Shown here: piece after piece, positions 37,195 through 46,975 of the stretch
How positions within the stretch are numbered: position 1 is the first letter of the stretch
Layout: each line of letters starts with the position of its first letter
Origin: Patescibacteria group bacterium
Lineage (GTDB): Bacteria; Patescibacteriota; Minisyncoccia; UBA6257; GWB1-50-10
Reading direction: 5' to 3'
DNA length: 53,556 nucleotides
NCBI GenBank assembly: GCA_030017555.1
Contig: JASEIC010000003.1
Location: 1 to 53,556 of the forward strand
Made by a program: the position numbers and the translations under genes
Notes under the pieces: generated by a model
Databases searched by the model: none
What the model was told of the DNA's origin: nothing
Seen by the model: the letters and a program-made list of their open reading frames with translations, nothing else

Positions 37195-39699
37195 ATGCGC
37201 CACATTAAATATGAGCCGTATCCGGGAGATATAAAAGGATTATCTCAAAGAGAGGCTAAAAAGAAGTTTTTGGAATTTGGCCCGAATGTCGTCTATAAAA
37301 AAGAAAAATTGCGGCCGTTGGTTGTTTTTCTGGAGAAGTTTAAAAGTCCGCTTTTGGTTGTTTTAATTGTTGCTTCGGTAATTTCGTTTTTCTTGGGGGA
37401 AAGTATTAGCGCCGCGACTATTATTTTTATGGTTTTGCTTTCCGCGGTTTTAGATTTTGTAAATACTTATAAATCGGAAAAGGCGGCAAAACTTTTGAAT
37501 TCAAAAGTTATTACTAAAGCAGCGGTCATTAGGGATAATAAAGAAGAGGAAATTAATTTAAAAAATATCGTACCCGGCGATATTGTTCTTCTTTCGGCCG
37601 GTAATATCGTGCCGGCAGATTGCGAACTTATTTCCGCCAAAGATTTTTTTATTGATCAATCTTCATTAACCGGAGAATCTTTTCCGATCGAAAAAAGACC
37701 TAGAGATTTAAGTGTTGAGGAAAAAGAAAAAAATAATTCTTTATTAAATACCGAACATCTTCTTTTTATGGGTACGACGGTTTTAACTGGTTATGCCACT
37801 GCCGTTGTGCGATTGACCGGCACTCGGACTGAATTTGGCAAAGTAGCGTTGCGGCTTTCGCAGGAGGCGCCGGAAACTGAATTTGAAAAAGGCGTAAAAC
37901 GTTTTAGTTTTTTTATGATGCGTGTAACTTTGGTTCTGGTTTCAGTTGTTTTTTTAATAAACGCATTAAGTAAAGATGTTTTTGATTCTTTTCTTTTTGC
38001 TATAGCGGTGGCGGTCGGACTTACGCCGGAACTTTTACCGGTAATTATGACGATAGCAATGAGTCATGGTTCGCTTAAAATGTCCAAGAAAGACGTGATT
38101 GTAAAAAATCTTTCGGCGATTCCAAGTTTCGGCAGTATGAACATTCTTTGTACCGATAAAACCGGCACACTTACGGAAAATAAAATTGTGCTTGTTAAGT
38201 ATCTTGATGTTTTTGGGGAAAAAGCCGATTCGGTTTTATTCTACGCTTATTTAAATAGTATTTTTCACACCTCGATTAAAAGCCCGTTAGATGACGCAAT
38301 TCAATCTTTTAAAGAATTGGCGGTTTCCGGTTATTACAAAATTGATGAAGTGCCTTTTGATTTTTCGCGGCGTCGCGATTCGATAGTTGTTGAAAAAGAA
38401 GGAGTAAGAACCATGATTACCAAGGGTGCGCCGGAGGATGTTTTGAGATCAGCAAAATTTTATCTGAAAAATAATCGTAAAAATATTATAAGTCAAAAAA
38501 TTAAAGAAGATATTCAAAACCAATTTAATTTTTTGAGCAACGATGGTTTTCGAGTGCTTGGGGTGGCGATAAAAAAAATCAATCAAAACAACAAAAAGGT
38601 TTATGAGGAGAAAGATGAGCGCGATATGGTTTTTTTGGGTTTTGTGGCTTTTCTTGATCCGCCAAAAAAAACCGTTACAGGAACTTTACGGGAATTAGAA
38701 CGACTTGGTCTCGAAATCAAAATTTTAACCGGGGATAGTGAAATTTTAACTGAAAAAATTTGTAAGGAAATTAATCTGTCAATAAAAGGCGTAATAACCG
38801 GCAAGGAGGTTAAAAATATGAGCGATGGCGAACTTGAACATCGCGTTTTGCGGACTACGATTTTTGCCCGTGTTTCGCCCGATGATAAAGTTCGTATTAT
38901 TTTAGCGCTTAAGAAAATCGGCAAAGCGGTCGGTTATTTAGGTGATGGTATAAATGATGCGCCGGCGCTTAGGGCCGCTGACATCGGTATTTCAGTGAAT
39001 AACGCCGTTGATGTAGCTAAGGAGAGCGCCGATATTATTCTCCTTCAGAAAAGCTTGCATGTCTTGAAAGACGGGGTTATTGAAGGCAGAAAGACTTTTC
39101 AGAATACCATAAAATATATTCTTATGAATTTTAGTTCCAATTTCGGCAATATGATTTCTATGACGGGGATTTCGTTTTTTATTCCGTTTTTGCCGATGTT
39201 ACCTCAGCAAATACTTCTCAATAATTTTATTTATGATACGAGTCAAGTAACTTTACCGACCGATTCGGTTGATGAAAGCGATATTGATCGGCCAGTTTTT
39301 TGGGATTTGAAATTTATTAAAAGATTTATGTTGGTTTTCGGGTCAATTAGTTCTGTTTTTGATTTTTTGACTTTTGCTGTTTTGATCTGGATTTTTAAAT
39401 TTTCGGGCAGTCATTTTCAAACAGGCTGGTTTATTGTTTCTCTCGCCACCCAAGTTTTTGTGATATATATTATTCGTACCAGAAAAATACCATTTTTAAA
39501 AAGCAGTCCCAGCAAACCGCTTTTTATTACTACTCTTGTTGCGGTAGTTATTGGTTGGATTATTCCTTATACGTCACTTGCTCGCGTTTTCGGTTTTTCT
39601 CAATTACCAATTTCTGTTTTAATTGCTAGTTTTGCAATTATGATTGCTTATTTAGCAGTTGTGGAGATTGCAAAAAGAAGATTTTATCGAAAGTTTTAA
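37195..39699 (+). CDS. P-type cation ATPase, magnesium-translocating (MgtA-like)
   Basis: SSLTGESFPIEK, CTDKTGTLTENK, GDGINDAPALRAADIGISV, MISMTGISFFIPFLPMLPQQILLNNFIYD. Confidence 0.88.
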   Translation: MRHIKYEPYPGDIKGLSQREAKKKFLEFGPNVVYKKEKLRPLVVFLEKFKSPLLVVLIVASVISFFLGESISAATIIFMVLLSAVLDFVNTYKSEKAAKLLNSKVITKAAVIRDNKEEEINLKNIVPGDIVLLSAGNIVPADCELISAKDFFIDQSSLTGESFPIEKRPRDLSVEEKEKNNSLLNTEHLLFMGTTVLTGYATAVVRLTGTRTEFGKVALRLSQEAPETEFEKGVKRFSFFMMRVTLVLVSVVFLINALSKDVFDSFLFAIAVAVGLTPELLPVIMTIAMSHGSLKMSKKDVIVKNLSAIPSFGSMNILCTDKTGTLTENKIVLVKYLDVFGEKADSVLFYAYLNSIFHTSIKSPLDDAIQSFKELAVSGYYKIDEVPFDFSRRRDSIVVEKEGVRTMITKGAPEDVLRSAKFYLKNNRKNIISQKIKEDIQNQFNFLSNDGFRVLGVAIKKINQNNKKVYEEKDERDMVFLGFVAFLDPPKKTVTGTLRELERLGLEIKILTGDSEILTEKICKEINLSIKGVITGKEVKNMSDGELEHRVLRTTIFARVSPDDKVRIILALKKIGKAVGYLGDGINDAPALRAADIGISVNNAVDVAKESADIILLQKSLHVLKDGVIEGRKTFQNTIKYILMNFSSNFGNMISMTGISFFIPFLPMLPQQILLNNFIYDTSQVTLPTDSVDESDIDRPVFWDLKFIKRFMLVFGSISSVFDFLTFAVLIWIFKFSGSHFQTGWFIVSLATQVFVIYIIRTRKIPFLKSSPSKPLFITTLVAVVIGWIIPYTSLARVFGFSQLPISVLIASFAIMIAYLAVVEIAKRRFYRKF

Positions 39700-39767
39700 T
39701 TTGACATTTTTTAGTTGCAGTATTAAAATAAGGAAAAGTTCTTTGATAAATTTAAAAAGGAAAAACA

Positions 39768-40349
39768 ATGAAAGAAATTTATATTTCTATTGACGTGGAA
39801 ACGACTGGGCCGATTCCTAGTGAATATAGCATGTATCAATTGGGTGCTTGCATGGTAGGTAAATTTGATGTTCTGTTTTTTAAAGAAATCAAACTTTTAA
39901 ATGAAAATTTTGAGCAGAGCGCATTAGATTCTTGTAAGGTAACAATTGAGGAATTAAAAAATAAAGGCGAAGATCCGATTATTGTGATGGATTCTTTTGA
40001 TTCTTGGATAAAAGAGGCGATTGGCAATTGCCGGCCGGTTTTTATTGGTTTTAACGCTACATTTGATTGGATGTTTTTGCATTGGTATTTTATTAAATTT
40101 TTAAAGAAAAATCCTTTTGGCATCAGCGGTTTGGATATCAAGGCTTATTATATGGGCATGATGAATAAAAAATGGGGAGACACAACAAAGCGGGAAATAA
40201 AAAAGAAAATGCATTTATCATTGCCGCATACACACAATGCTTTGAGTGATGCTATTGAACAGGCCGAAATTTTTGAGAAACTTTTAGAAAAAAATGATGA
40301 CATTCGAAGAAAATTGAGAAATGCTTTAATTTTAAAAGCTGCTTCTTGA
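39768..40349 (+). CDS. DnaQ-like 3'-5' exonuclease
   Basis: IYISIDVETTGPIP, FNATFDWMFL, HNALSDAIEQAEIF. Confidence 0.8.
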   Translation: MKEIYISIDVETTGPIPSEYSMYQLGACMVGKFDVLFFKEIKLLNENFEQSALDSCKVTIEELKNKGEDPIIVMDSFDSWIKEAIGNCRPVFIGFNATFDWMFLHWYFIKFLKKNPFGISGLDIKAYYMGMMNKKWGDTTKREIKKKMHLSLPHTHNALSDAIEQAEIFEKLLEKNDDIRRKLRNALILKAAS

Positions 40350-40360
40350 GGCGGCTTTTT
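40334..40360 (+). terminator. Intrinsic terminator overlapping the exonuclease stop codon
   Basis: aaaagctgcttcttgaggcggcttttt. Confidence 0.6.
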
Positions 40361-40463
40361 GTTTGCGTTTTTTGACTTTAATTGCGTTTTCAGTATACTA
40401 GATAAAAAGATGAAATACGCTTTTTCATTCTTTTAATAATTCAGGATTTTTATTTTCGTTGTT

Positions 40464-41246
40464 ATGAGTAAAAAATTTGTAGTTCTTATAATTTTTTTAG
40501 TATTGATTTTTGTTTCAGTTGTGTTTTTTAGGATTAGTCCGTCTGGCGTGACTTTGTTTCAGAATTTGGAACAAAGCGGAAGGTGGCTTCCTTTTATAAT
40601 TGGCGCTTCCGCGCTTATCGATAGCATTAATCCTTGCGCTTTTTCCGTGCTTTTGCTTACAATCGCTTTTCTTTTTAGTATTGGTAAATTACGTTCGAGT
40701 ATCTTGAAGATAGGAGTGTCTTATGTTTTTGGAGTTTTTTTAGTTTATATTCTGATTGGTTTGGGTATTTTGGAGGCTCTTAGTTTTTTCGGTATTCCGC
40801 GTTTTATGTCCAGGATTGGGGCGACCATTCTGATTTTATTTGGTTTGATTGAAATAATTAACGAGTTTTTCCCAAGCTTTCCGATAAAATTAAAGATTCC
40901 ACAGAGCACTCATCATAAAATGGCCGAGCTTATGAAAAAAGCATCGTTCTTTACTGCTTTCCTTTTGGGCGGATTTGTTGGACTTTGTGAATTTCCCTGC
41001 ACCGGCGGTCCCTATCTTTTTGTTTTAGGATTATTACATGATCAGGCAACTTTCTTTAAGGGATTTGGTTATTTAGTTGTTTATAATCTTATTTTTGTAT
41101 TGCCGCTTGTAATTATTCTTTTTATTGCAAGCGATAAAATTCTCTTAGAAAAAGTTCGGGATTGGAAAAAAGATAAAACCGGAAAGATGAGATTGTGGGG
41201 AGGATTAATAATGGTCGTTTTGGGCATTTTTATCTTTGTCTTATAA
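40464..41246 (+). CDS. CcdA/DsbD-like transmembrane thiol transporter
   Basis: ASALIDSINPCAFSVLLLTIAFLFSIG...GGFVGLCEFPCTGGPYLFVLGLL. Confidence 0.8.
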   Translation: MSKKFVVLIIFLVLIFVSVVFFRISPSGVTLFQNLEQSGRWLPFIIGASALIDSINPCAFSVLLLTIAFLFSIGKLRSSILKIGVSYVFGVFLVYILIGLGILEALSFFGIPRFMSRIGATILILFGLIEIINEFFPSFPIKLKIPQSTHHKMAELMKKASFFTAFLLGGFVGLCEFPCTGGPYLFVLGLLHDQATFFKGFGYLVVYNLIFVLPLVIILFIASDKILLEKVRDWKKDKTGKMRLWGGLIMVVLGIFIFVL

Positions 41247-41257
41247 TTATTAATAAT

Positions 41258-41779
41258 ATGAACACCCAACAAAAATTTGAAGAAGTAATAAAAAAAGTCG
41301 AAGCATTAAAAAAATCAGGAAGCGTCGATTTATCGAACGAAGAAGATTTAAGCATCGCAATTATGAATTTAATCAGTCTTGAAGAGCATTTTTACTTCAC
41401 TGGAGAAAAAACCGGAAAAAATGAATATTTTGATATGCTTAATGAAGTAAGATCAATGAGAAAAGAATTGCTATCGAGATTAATTGATAAGCACGAAGGT
41501 GAAACTTGGTGTATTACTAAGCACTTACTTGCGGCCACGATGCGTCTTATTGAAGTCGGCACAAAATTCCAATCCGACGGTAAGAAAAAAGAAGCGAGTG
41601 AAATGTTTGAGCGCGCCCATAAAACTTATTCAATGTTTTGGGCATTACGGTTAAAACTTATTGATATTTCCGGATTTAAAAAAATAGCAGCGAGTGAATC
41701 CATTCAAGATGCTCAAGATAAGAAACCATGGACGCTACAGGACATAGTTGATAAACTCGTTGATTGTTGCGATGAATAA
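41258..41779 (+). CDS. Conserved protein of unknown function, helical
   Basis: Intact ORF MNTQQKFEEVIKKVEALKK...CITKHLLAATMRLIEVGTKF. Confidence 0.6.
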   Translation: MNTQQKFEEVIKKVEALKKSGSVDLSNEEDLSIAIMNLISLEEHFYFTGEKTGKNEYFDMLNEVRSMRKELLSRLIDKHEGETWCITKHLLAATMRLIEVGTKFQSDGKKKEASEMFERAHKTYSMFWALRLKLIDISGFKKIAASESIQDAQDKKPWTLQDIVDKLVDCCDE

Positions 41780-42152
41780 AAAATCAATTATAAACATAGC
41801 TATTATTTTATTGGTTATAGTCTTAATTGCTGTAATGTGGTATTTTTCTCGTCCTGGAGGCGGAGTCTTTACAGATTTGGATGATTTTGCCAAATGTTTA
41901 ACGGGTAGAGGGGCGGTTATGTATGGAGCAGAATGGTGTTCTCATTGTCAGAATGAGAAAAAAGCTTTTGGCGATTCTTTTCAGTATATTAATTATGTTG
42001 AATGTCCTCAAGAACCTCAAAGATGCACAGCCGCCGGCATTGAAGGATATCCAACTTGGATTTTCAGCGATGGGAAAAAACTTGAGGGCGAACAAGGATT
42101 AAAAAGACTTTCTGAAGCAAGCAATTGTCCGCTTCAGGAGCAGATTAAATAA
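41772..42152 (+). CDS. Membrane-anchored thioredoxin-like protein
   Basis: MYGAEWCSHCQNEKKAFG...GIEGYPTWIF. Confidence 0.85.
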   Translation: MNKKSIINIAIILLVIVLIAVMWYFSRPGGGVFTDLDDFAKCLTGRGAVMYGAEWCSHCQNEKKAFGDSFQYINYVECPQEPQRCTAAGIEGYPTWIFSDGKKLEGEQGLKRLSEASNCPLQEQIK

Positions 42153-42180
42153 ATTAATCTAATTAAAAATACTAAGAAGG

Positions 42181-42230
42181 TCAGGAAAAATCCTGATTCT
42201 TTTAAAAATCGCGGAAATTGCGGTTTTAAT
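42181..42230 (+). terminator. Tandem terminator-like hairpins
   Basis: tcagga-aaaa-tcctga-ttctttt and aaaatcgc-ggaaatt-gcggtttt. Confidence 0.65.
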
Positions 42231-42248
42231 GATAAAATAGTAAAAGGG

Positions 42249-43529
42249 ATGAAAATCAAAAATTTTAACAACCTTGCTTTAACGCCTATCCGTAAAAATC
42301 TTCTGGAAATAATAGAGGCGGGACTTCAGGCAATTGATACAAAAATTGTTTTGGAAAAAAACATAAAATATGAAAATAATAGACTTTTTATCAATGAGCA
42401 AGTTTTTGAAATTTTACCGCAGAATAAGGTTTTGGTTATTGGAATAGGTAAGTGTTCGTTTGACGCGGGTCTCGCAATGGAAAAAATCCTTGGTGATCGA
42501 ATAAATGACGGCATTGTTTTTGATATTCGCGGCGGGCAGTTAAAGAAACTAAAATCTTTTGTCGGTACTCATCCATATCCCAGTGATAAAAATGTTGATG
42601 CGACAAAGGAGATAATAAAATTACTTTCTAATTTGGAGAAGGAAGATTTAGTAATTTTTATTATTTCGGGTGGCGGGTCAACTTTACTTTGTCAGCCCAC
42701 CAATTTTGAGCCGGAAGAAGAAACGAATCTTATTAAATATTTATTTAAAGCTGGCGCCGACATAGAAAAAATAAATATTGTTCGTAAACACATTTCTTTG
42801 GCTCGTGGCGGTAATCTTGCAAAATTTGCTTATCCGTCGCGAGCGGTATCGCTTATTTTTTCAGACGTGCCCGGCGATAATTTAGAATTTATTGCGTCCG
42901 GTCCAACCGTGAGAGATACCACGACTGTTGTCCAGGCCGAAGATTTGTTAAGAAAATATAACGCAAGAGAGATGGGTGATTTTAAAGGGCAATTAGTTGA
43001 AACGCCTAAGGAAGATAAATATTTTGAGAATTTGAAAAATATTTTGATTGTTACTAATCGGATTGCGTTGGATGTTATGGTAAAAAAAGCAAATGAATTT
43101 GGTTTTAAATCAAAAATTATGACAAATCAATTATATGGAGAGGCGCGTGAAATTGGCAAAAAAGTAATAAATGATTTAGAAATAGCCGGCCCTCGAGCAG
43201 CATTATTTTATGGAGGCGAAACAACAGTTTCAATAAAAGTCAGCGGCAAGGGTGGTCGTAATCAGGAACTGGTTTTGTCCGCGCTTCGGTTTGTAGGCGA
43301 TAATCAGATTGTGGCGTCAATTGCTTCAGATGGTCGTGACAATACTGAATTTGGCGGCGCAATTTGTGATAAAATAACCAAAGAAAGAGCGCAAAGGTTA
43401 AATTTGGATCCAAAAAAACATTTAGAGGAAAATAATTCGTTCGAATTTTTCTCTAAAACTGGTGATTATCTCTTAACAGGAGATACCGGATCAAATGTTT
43501 CGGATTTAATTATTGCTATCAATGAATAA
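42249..43529 (+). CDS. Glycerate 2-kinase (MOFRL/DUF4147 family)
   Basis: VIGIGKCSFDAGLAMEKIL, FIISGGGSTLLCQP, YGGETTVSIKVSGKGGRNQELVLSA. Confidence 0.9.
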   Translation: MKIKNFNNLALTPIRKNLLEIIEAGLQAIDTKIVLEKNIKYENNRLFINEQVFEILPQNKVLVIGIGKCSFDAGLAMEKILGDRINDGIVFDIRGGQLKKLKSFVGTHPYPSDKNVDATKEIIKLLSNLEKEDLVIFIISGGGSTLLCQPTNFEPEEETNLIKYLFKAGADIEKINIVRKHISLARGGNLAKFAYPSRAVSLIFSDVPGDNLEFIASGPTVRDTTTVVQAEDLLRKYNAREMGDFKGQLVETPKEDKYFENLKNILIVTNRIALDVMVKKANEFGFKSKIMTNQLYGEAREIGKKVINDLEIAGPRAALFYGGETTVSIKVSGKGGRNQELVLSALRFVGDNQIVASIASDGRDNTEFGGAICDKITKERAQRLNLDPKKHLEENNSFEFFSKTGDYLLTGDTGSNVSDLIIAINE

Positions 43530-43530
43530 C

Positions 43531-43657
43531 CCCTCACCCTTCAAAGATTGTTTAATACAAAAATCAAAAACATCCTTATGAATCATAAGCAATTAAAAAC
43601 AACAAGTTCCAAAACGCTTCTCTGGTCGCGAAGCGACTTATCTTTGAAAGGTGAGGG
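43531..43657. repeat. 127-bp element bounded by 18-bp terminal inverted repeats, filling the glycerate kinase-ppsA gap
   Basis: CCCTCACCCTTCAAAGAT ... ATCTTTGAAAGGTGAGGG (17/18 paired), internal hairpins. Confidence 0.85.
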
Positions 43658-46066
43658 ATGAATAAAAAACAAAAATTAATACTTTGGTTTAAAGATATTG
43701 GCATTGAAGATGTGCCTCTTGTTGGAGGAAAAAATGCGTCTTTAGGCGAAATGATAAAAAATTTAGTGCCTAAAGGAATGAATATTCCCGATGGTTTTGT
43801 CGTAACGGCTTATGCTTATCAAAAATTTTTAGAAAAAACGGGTTTAAAGCAGTTTATTAAAAAAACATTAACCGGGTTAAACACAAAGAATCTTTCTGAT
43901 TTATCGAAGCGCGCTAAGCTTATTCGCGAAACTTTTAAAAAAACAGAATTTTCAGAAGATTTAAAAATGGAAATTGTTAAAGCTTATCGAATTTTCGATA
44001 AGTTATATCCGGGCACGGTTGATGTGGCGGTCAGGTCAAGCGCGACGGCCGAGGATTTGCCTGGCGCGAGTTTTGCTGGTGAACATGAAACTTATTTGAA
44101 CATCAGAGGCGAAAAAGAAGTTTTAAAAGCGGTTCGAGCCGCCATGGCGTCACTTTTTACTGACCGGGCTATTTCTTATCGGGTTGATAAAGGATTTGAT
44201 CATTTTAAGGTAGCCCTTTCAGTGGGTGTCCAGAAAATGGTTCGTTCCGACCTTCATTCTTCGGGTGTAATGTTTACGCTTGATACTGAATCGGGTTTTA
44301 AAGATATTGTGCTTATTAACGGTTCGTGGGGTTTGGGAGAAATGATTGTTCAGGGAGAAGTGACGCCCGATGAGTTTCTTGTTTTTAAAAGGAAAATTGG
44401 AATTGCCTCAAAACCAATTATTGATAAAAAGCTCGGTCAAAAAAATCGGAAAATGATTTATTCAACCGGCGCCGGCATTAAGAAAACAAAAATTATCCCG
44501 ACATCTCAAAAAGAAAAGCAAACTTTTGTGCTTAATGATCAAGAAATTTTAAAACTTGCTAAATGGGCCAAGTTTATTGAAGACCATTATACAAAAAAAC
44601 GCGGCAAATGGACGCCAATGGATATTGAGTGGGCAAAAGACGGAAAAACCGGTGAGCTTTTTATTGTTCAAGCTCGGCCGGAAACTGTTCATGCGGAAAG
44701 AGATTTTTCAAAAATTAAAGAATACACAAGAAAAGAAAATGGCGCTTTACTGGTTCAAGGCGCTTCGGTTGGGAGCAAGATTGTTACTGGTAAAGTTAAT
44801 ATTATTTTGGACGCGAAAAATATAAAAACTTTTAAAAAAGACGAGGTGCTTGTAACTGATATGACTGATCCTGATTGGGAACCGATTATGAAAATTGCTT
44901 CGGCTATTATTACCGATAAGGGCGGTCGGACATCTCATGCGGCTATTGTTTCGCGCGAATTAGGCATTCCTTGTATTGTTGGGACGGAAAATGCGACTCG
45001 TAAATTAAAAACCGGGCAGGTCGTTACAGTTGATACAACCGGCAGTAAGGGATATGTTTTTGCCGGCGTTTTGAAATTTAGTGTAAATGAGCGCGATGTA
45101 AAAAAGCTGCCATCCGCCAGTTGGCGGACGAAAACTAAAATTATGGTGAATATAGCAACGCCAGATACGGCTTTTGAAAAATCATTTTTACCGACTTCGG
45201 GCGTTGGTCTTGCTCGAGAAGAATTTATTATTGCTTCAGAGATCGGCATTCATCCAAACGCACTTCTTGATTTTAGAAATCTTAAAGACAAAAAACTTAT
45301 TGCCGTCATTGGAAAAAAAACAGTTGGCTATGATGATAAAATTAAATTTTATGTTGATAAATTAGCATACGGTATTGCTAAAATCTGCGTGGCTTTTTAT
45401 CCAAAGTCAGTAATTGTAAGATTTTCTGATTTTAAGACTAATGAATATCGAACGCTTTTAGGCGGTGATATTTATGAACCGAATGAAGAAAATCCAATGA
45501 TTGGTTGGCGTGGCGCTTCGCGTTATTATCATCCAAAATTTGCGAAGGCCTTTGCGCTTGAGTGTAGGGCAATTAAGAAAGTTAGAGGCGAAATGGGTTT
45601 GGATAATATAATTCCAATGATTCCATTTTGCCGAACAGTTGAAGAAGGGCAAAAGGTAATTGAGATTATGGTTCAAAACGGCCTTGATCGCAAAAAAGAC
45701 AAAACTTTAAAAGTTTATGTAATGTGTGAAATACCATCAAATGTTATTTTAGCCGATAAGTTTTTAGATATTTTTGACGGTATGTCTATTGGTTCTAATG
45801 ATTTGACCCAGCTTACGGTTGGTATTGATCGCGATGGCAACGAGCTTATTCGCGGTATTGCTAACGAAAAAGACGAATCAGTAAAAACTTTAATTCGGGA
45901 AGTTATTCAAGTTTGTAAAAAACGAAAAAAATATATTGGCATTTGCGGACAGGGTCCGTCAGATTATCCTGATTTTGCGGAATTTTTAGTCAAACAAGGA
46001 ATTGAAAGCATATCATTGAATCCCGACACAGTCATAAAAACGATTTTGATGATTAGTAAGAAATAA
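43658..46066 (+). CDS. ppsA: Phosphoenolpyruvate synthase
   Basis: VPLVGGKNASLGEMI, AVRSSATAEDLPGASFAGEHETYLN, GGRTSHAAIVSRELGIPCIVG, MIGWRGASRYY. Confidence 0.95.
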   Translation: MNKKQKLILWFKDIGIEDVPLVGGKNASLGEMIKNLVPKGMNIPDGFVVTAYAYQKFLEKTGLKQFIKKTLTGLNTKNLSDLSKRAKLIRETFKKTEFSEDLKMEIVKAYRIFDKLYPGTVDVAVRSSATAEDLPGASFAGEHETYLNIRGEKEVLKAVRAAMASLFTDRAISYRVDKGFDHFKVALSVGVQKMVRSDLHSSGVMFTLDTESGFKDIVLINGSWGLGEMIVQGEVTPDEFLVFKRKIGIASKPIIDKKLGQKNRKMIYSTGAGIKKTKIIPTSQKEKQTFVLNDQEILKLAKWAKFIEDHYTKKRGKWTPMDIEWAKDGKTGELFIVQARPETVHAERDFSKIKEYTRKENGALLVQGASVGSKIVTGKVNIILDAKNIKTFKKDEVLVTDMTDPDWEPIMKIASAIITDKGGRTSHAAIVSRELGIPCIVGTENATRKLKTGQVVTVDTTGSKGYVFAGVLKFSVNERDVKKLPSASWRTKTKIMVNIATPDTAFEKSFLPTSGVGLAREEFIIASEIGIHPNALLDFRNLKDKKLIAVIGKKTVGYDDKIKFYVDKLAYGIAKICVAFYPKSVIVRFSDFKTNEYRTLLGGDIYEPNEENPMIGWRGASRYYHPKFAKAFALECRAIKKVRGEMGLDNIIPMIPFCRTVEEGQKVIEIMVQNGLDRKKDKTLKVYVMCEIPSNVILADKFLDIFDGMSIGSNDLTQLTVGIDRDGNELIRGIANEKDESVKTLIREVIQVCKKRKKYIGICGQGPSDYPDFAEFLVKQGIESISLNPDTVIKTILMISKK

Positions 46067-46078
46067 AATAAGTTATTT

Positions 46079-46357
46079 ATGGCGATTATCAAGAAAAAAT
46101 GTTGGCCGGAATGGTTTGATAAATTTTGTTCGGGCGAAAGAACATTTGAATTAAGATTAGCTGATTTTGATCTTAAGGACGGTGATATTCTTTTGTTTGA
46201 AGAATATGATCCAAAATTAAAGAAATATACAGGAAGAGAAGCTAGATTTAAATGTATAAAAGTTGAACATTCCGCTCAAAATCCTTTGCAATTTTATGAT
46301 GTTGAAGATGTAAAAAAACATGGTTTTTGGATTATTAAATTAAAAAAAGAAAAATAG
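46079..46357 (+). CDS. DUF3850/ASCH-like PUA-fold protein
   Basis: KKKCWPEWFDKFCSGERTFELRLADFDLKDGDILLFEEYDPKLKKYTGR. Confidence 0.75.
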   Translation: MAIIKKKCWPEWFDKFCSGERTFELRLADFDLKDGDILLFEEYDPKLKKYTGREARFKCIKVEHSAQNPLQFYDVEDVKKHGFWIIKLKKEK

Positions 46358-46367
46358 TATAGAAAAT

Positions 46368-46391
46368 AAAAAGCCCCGATATGGGGCTTTT
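46368..46391 (+). terminator. Intrinsic terminator
   Basis: aaaagcccc-gatat-ggggctttt. Confidence 0.8.
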
Positions 46392-46467
46392 GAATTAGTG
46401 CAAATTGACAATCAAATATTAGTTATGTTTAACTGTATAAGGTTCAAAAGTAATTTAAAAACTAAAC

Positions 46468-46758
46468 ATGAAAGGAAATATAGAAACGAGTGAATTTTTT
46501 TCAATAAATAAAGGAGATTTGTTAGTAATCAGGATAGTGGGAATGTCTGGTAAATATATTGCTGAAGTGATTAGAAAATATCCTTTGAAGCTTAAAGTTA
46601 CGGAAGCCGGCCCATTTGCTAAACTGATTCAAAAAGATTTAAAATTAAACAAGCTTCTTCATGAAGCAGTTGTTTCTGGGAAGCCGCTTATTTCAGGATT
46701 GAAGTGTCTCGGTGTTATTGATAATAAACTTCATGAGATATTGCCATTTGAAAATTAA
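46468..46758 (+). CDS. Protein of unknown function
   Basis: Intact 96-aa ORF. Confidence 0.5.
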   Translation: MKGNIETSEFFSINKGDLLVIRIVGMSGKYIAEVIRKYPLKLKVTEAGPFAKLIQKDLKLNKLLHEAVVSGKPLISGLKCLGVIDNKLHEILPFEN

Positions 46759-46775
46759 CAAAAAAAGGATAATAA

Positions 46776-46909
46776 ATGAAAAATGTGATTGCAATAGTGC
46801 TTGCCGGCGGTGCGGGAAAACGTTTGCGCGTGCTTACGATAAAAGAAGCAAAACCCGCGGATTTTTTGTGGAAGATGGTATTACAATTGTAACCGCTGAT
46901 ATGTTTTAA
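46776..46909 (+). pseudogene. glgC (glucose-1-phosphate adenylyltransferase) relic: N- and C-termini joined by an internal deletion
   Basis: MKNVIAIVLAGGAGKRLRVLTIKEAKPA in one frame, then RGFFVEDGITIVTADMF* in another. Confidence 0.7.
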
Positions 46910-46925
46910 AAAATAAGTGAAATAG

Positions 46926-46952
46926 AAAACCCCGAAATTTTTTCGGGGTTTT
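46926..46952 (+). terminator. Intrinsic terminator, bidirectional
   Basis: aaaaccccgaaa-ttt-tttcggggtttt. Confidence 0.8.
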
Positions 46953-46975
46953 ATTATTTTAAAATAATTAAAATT

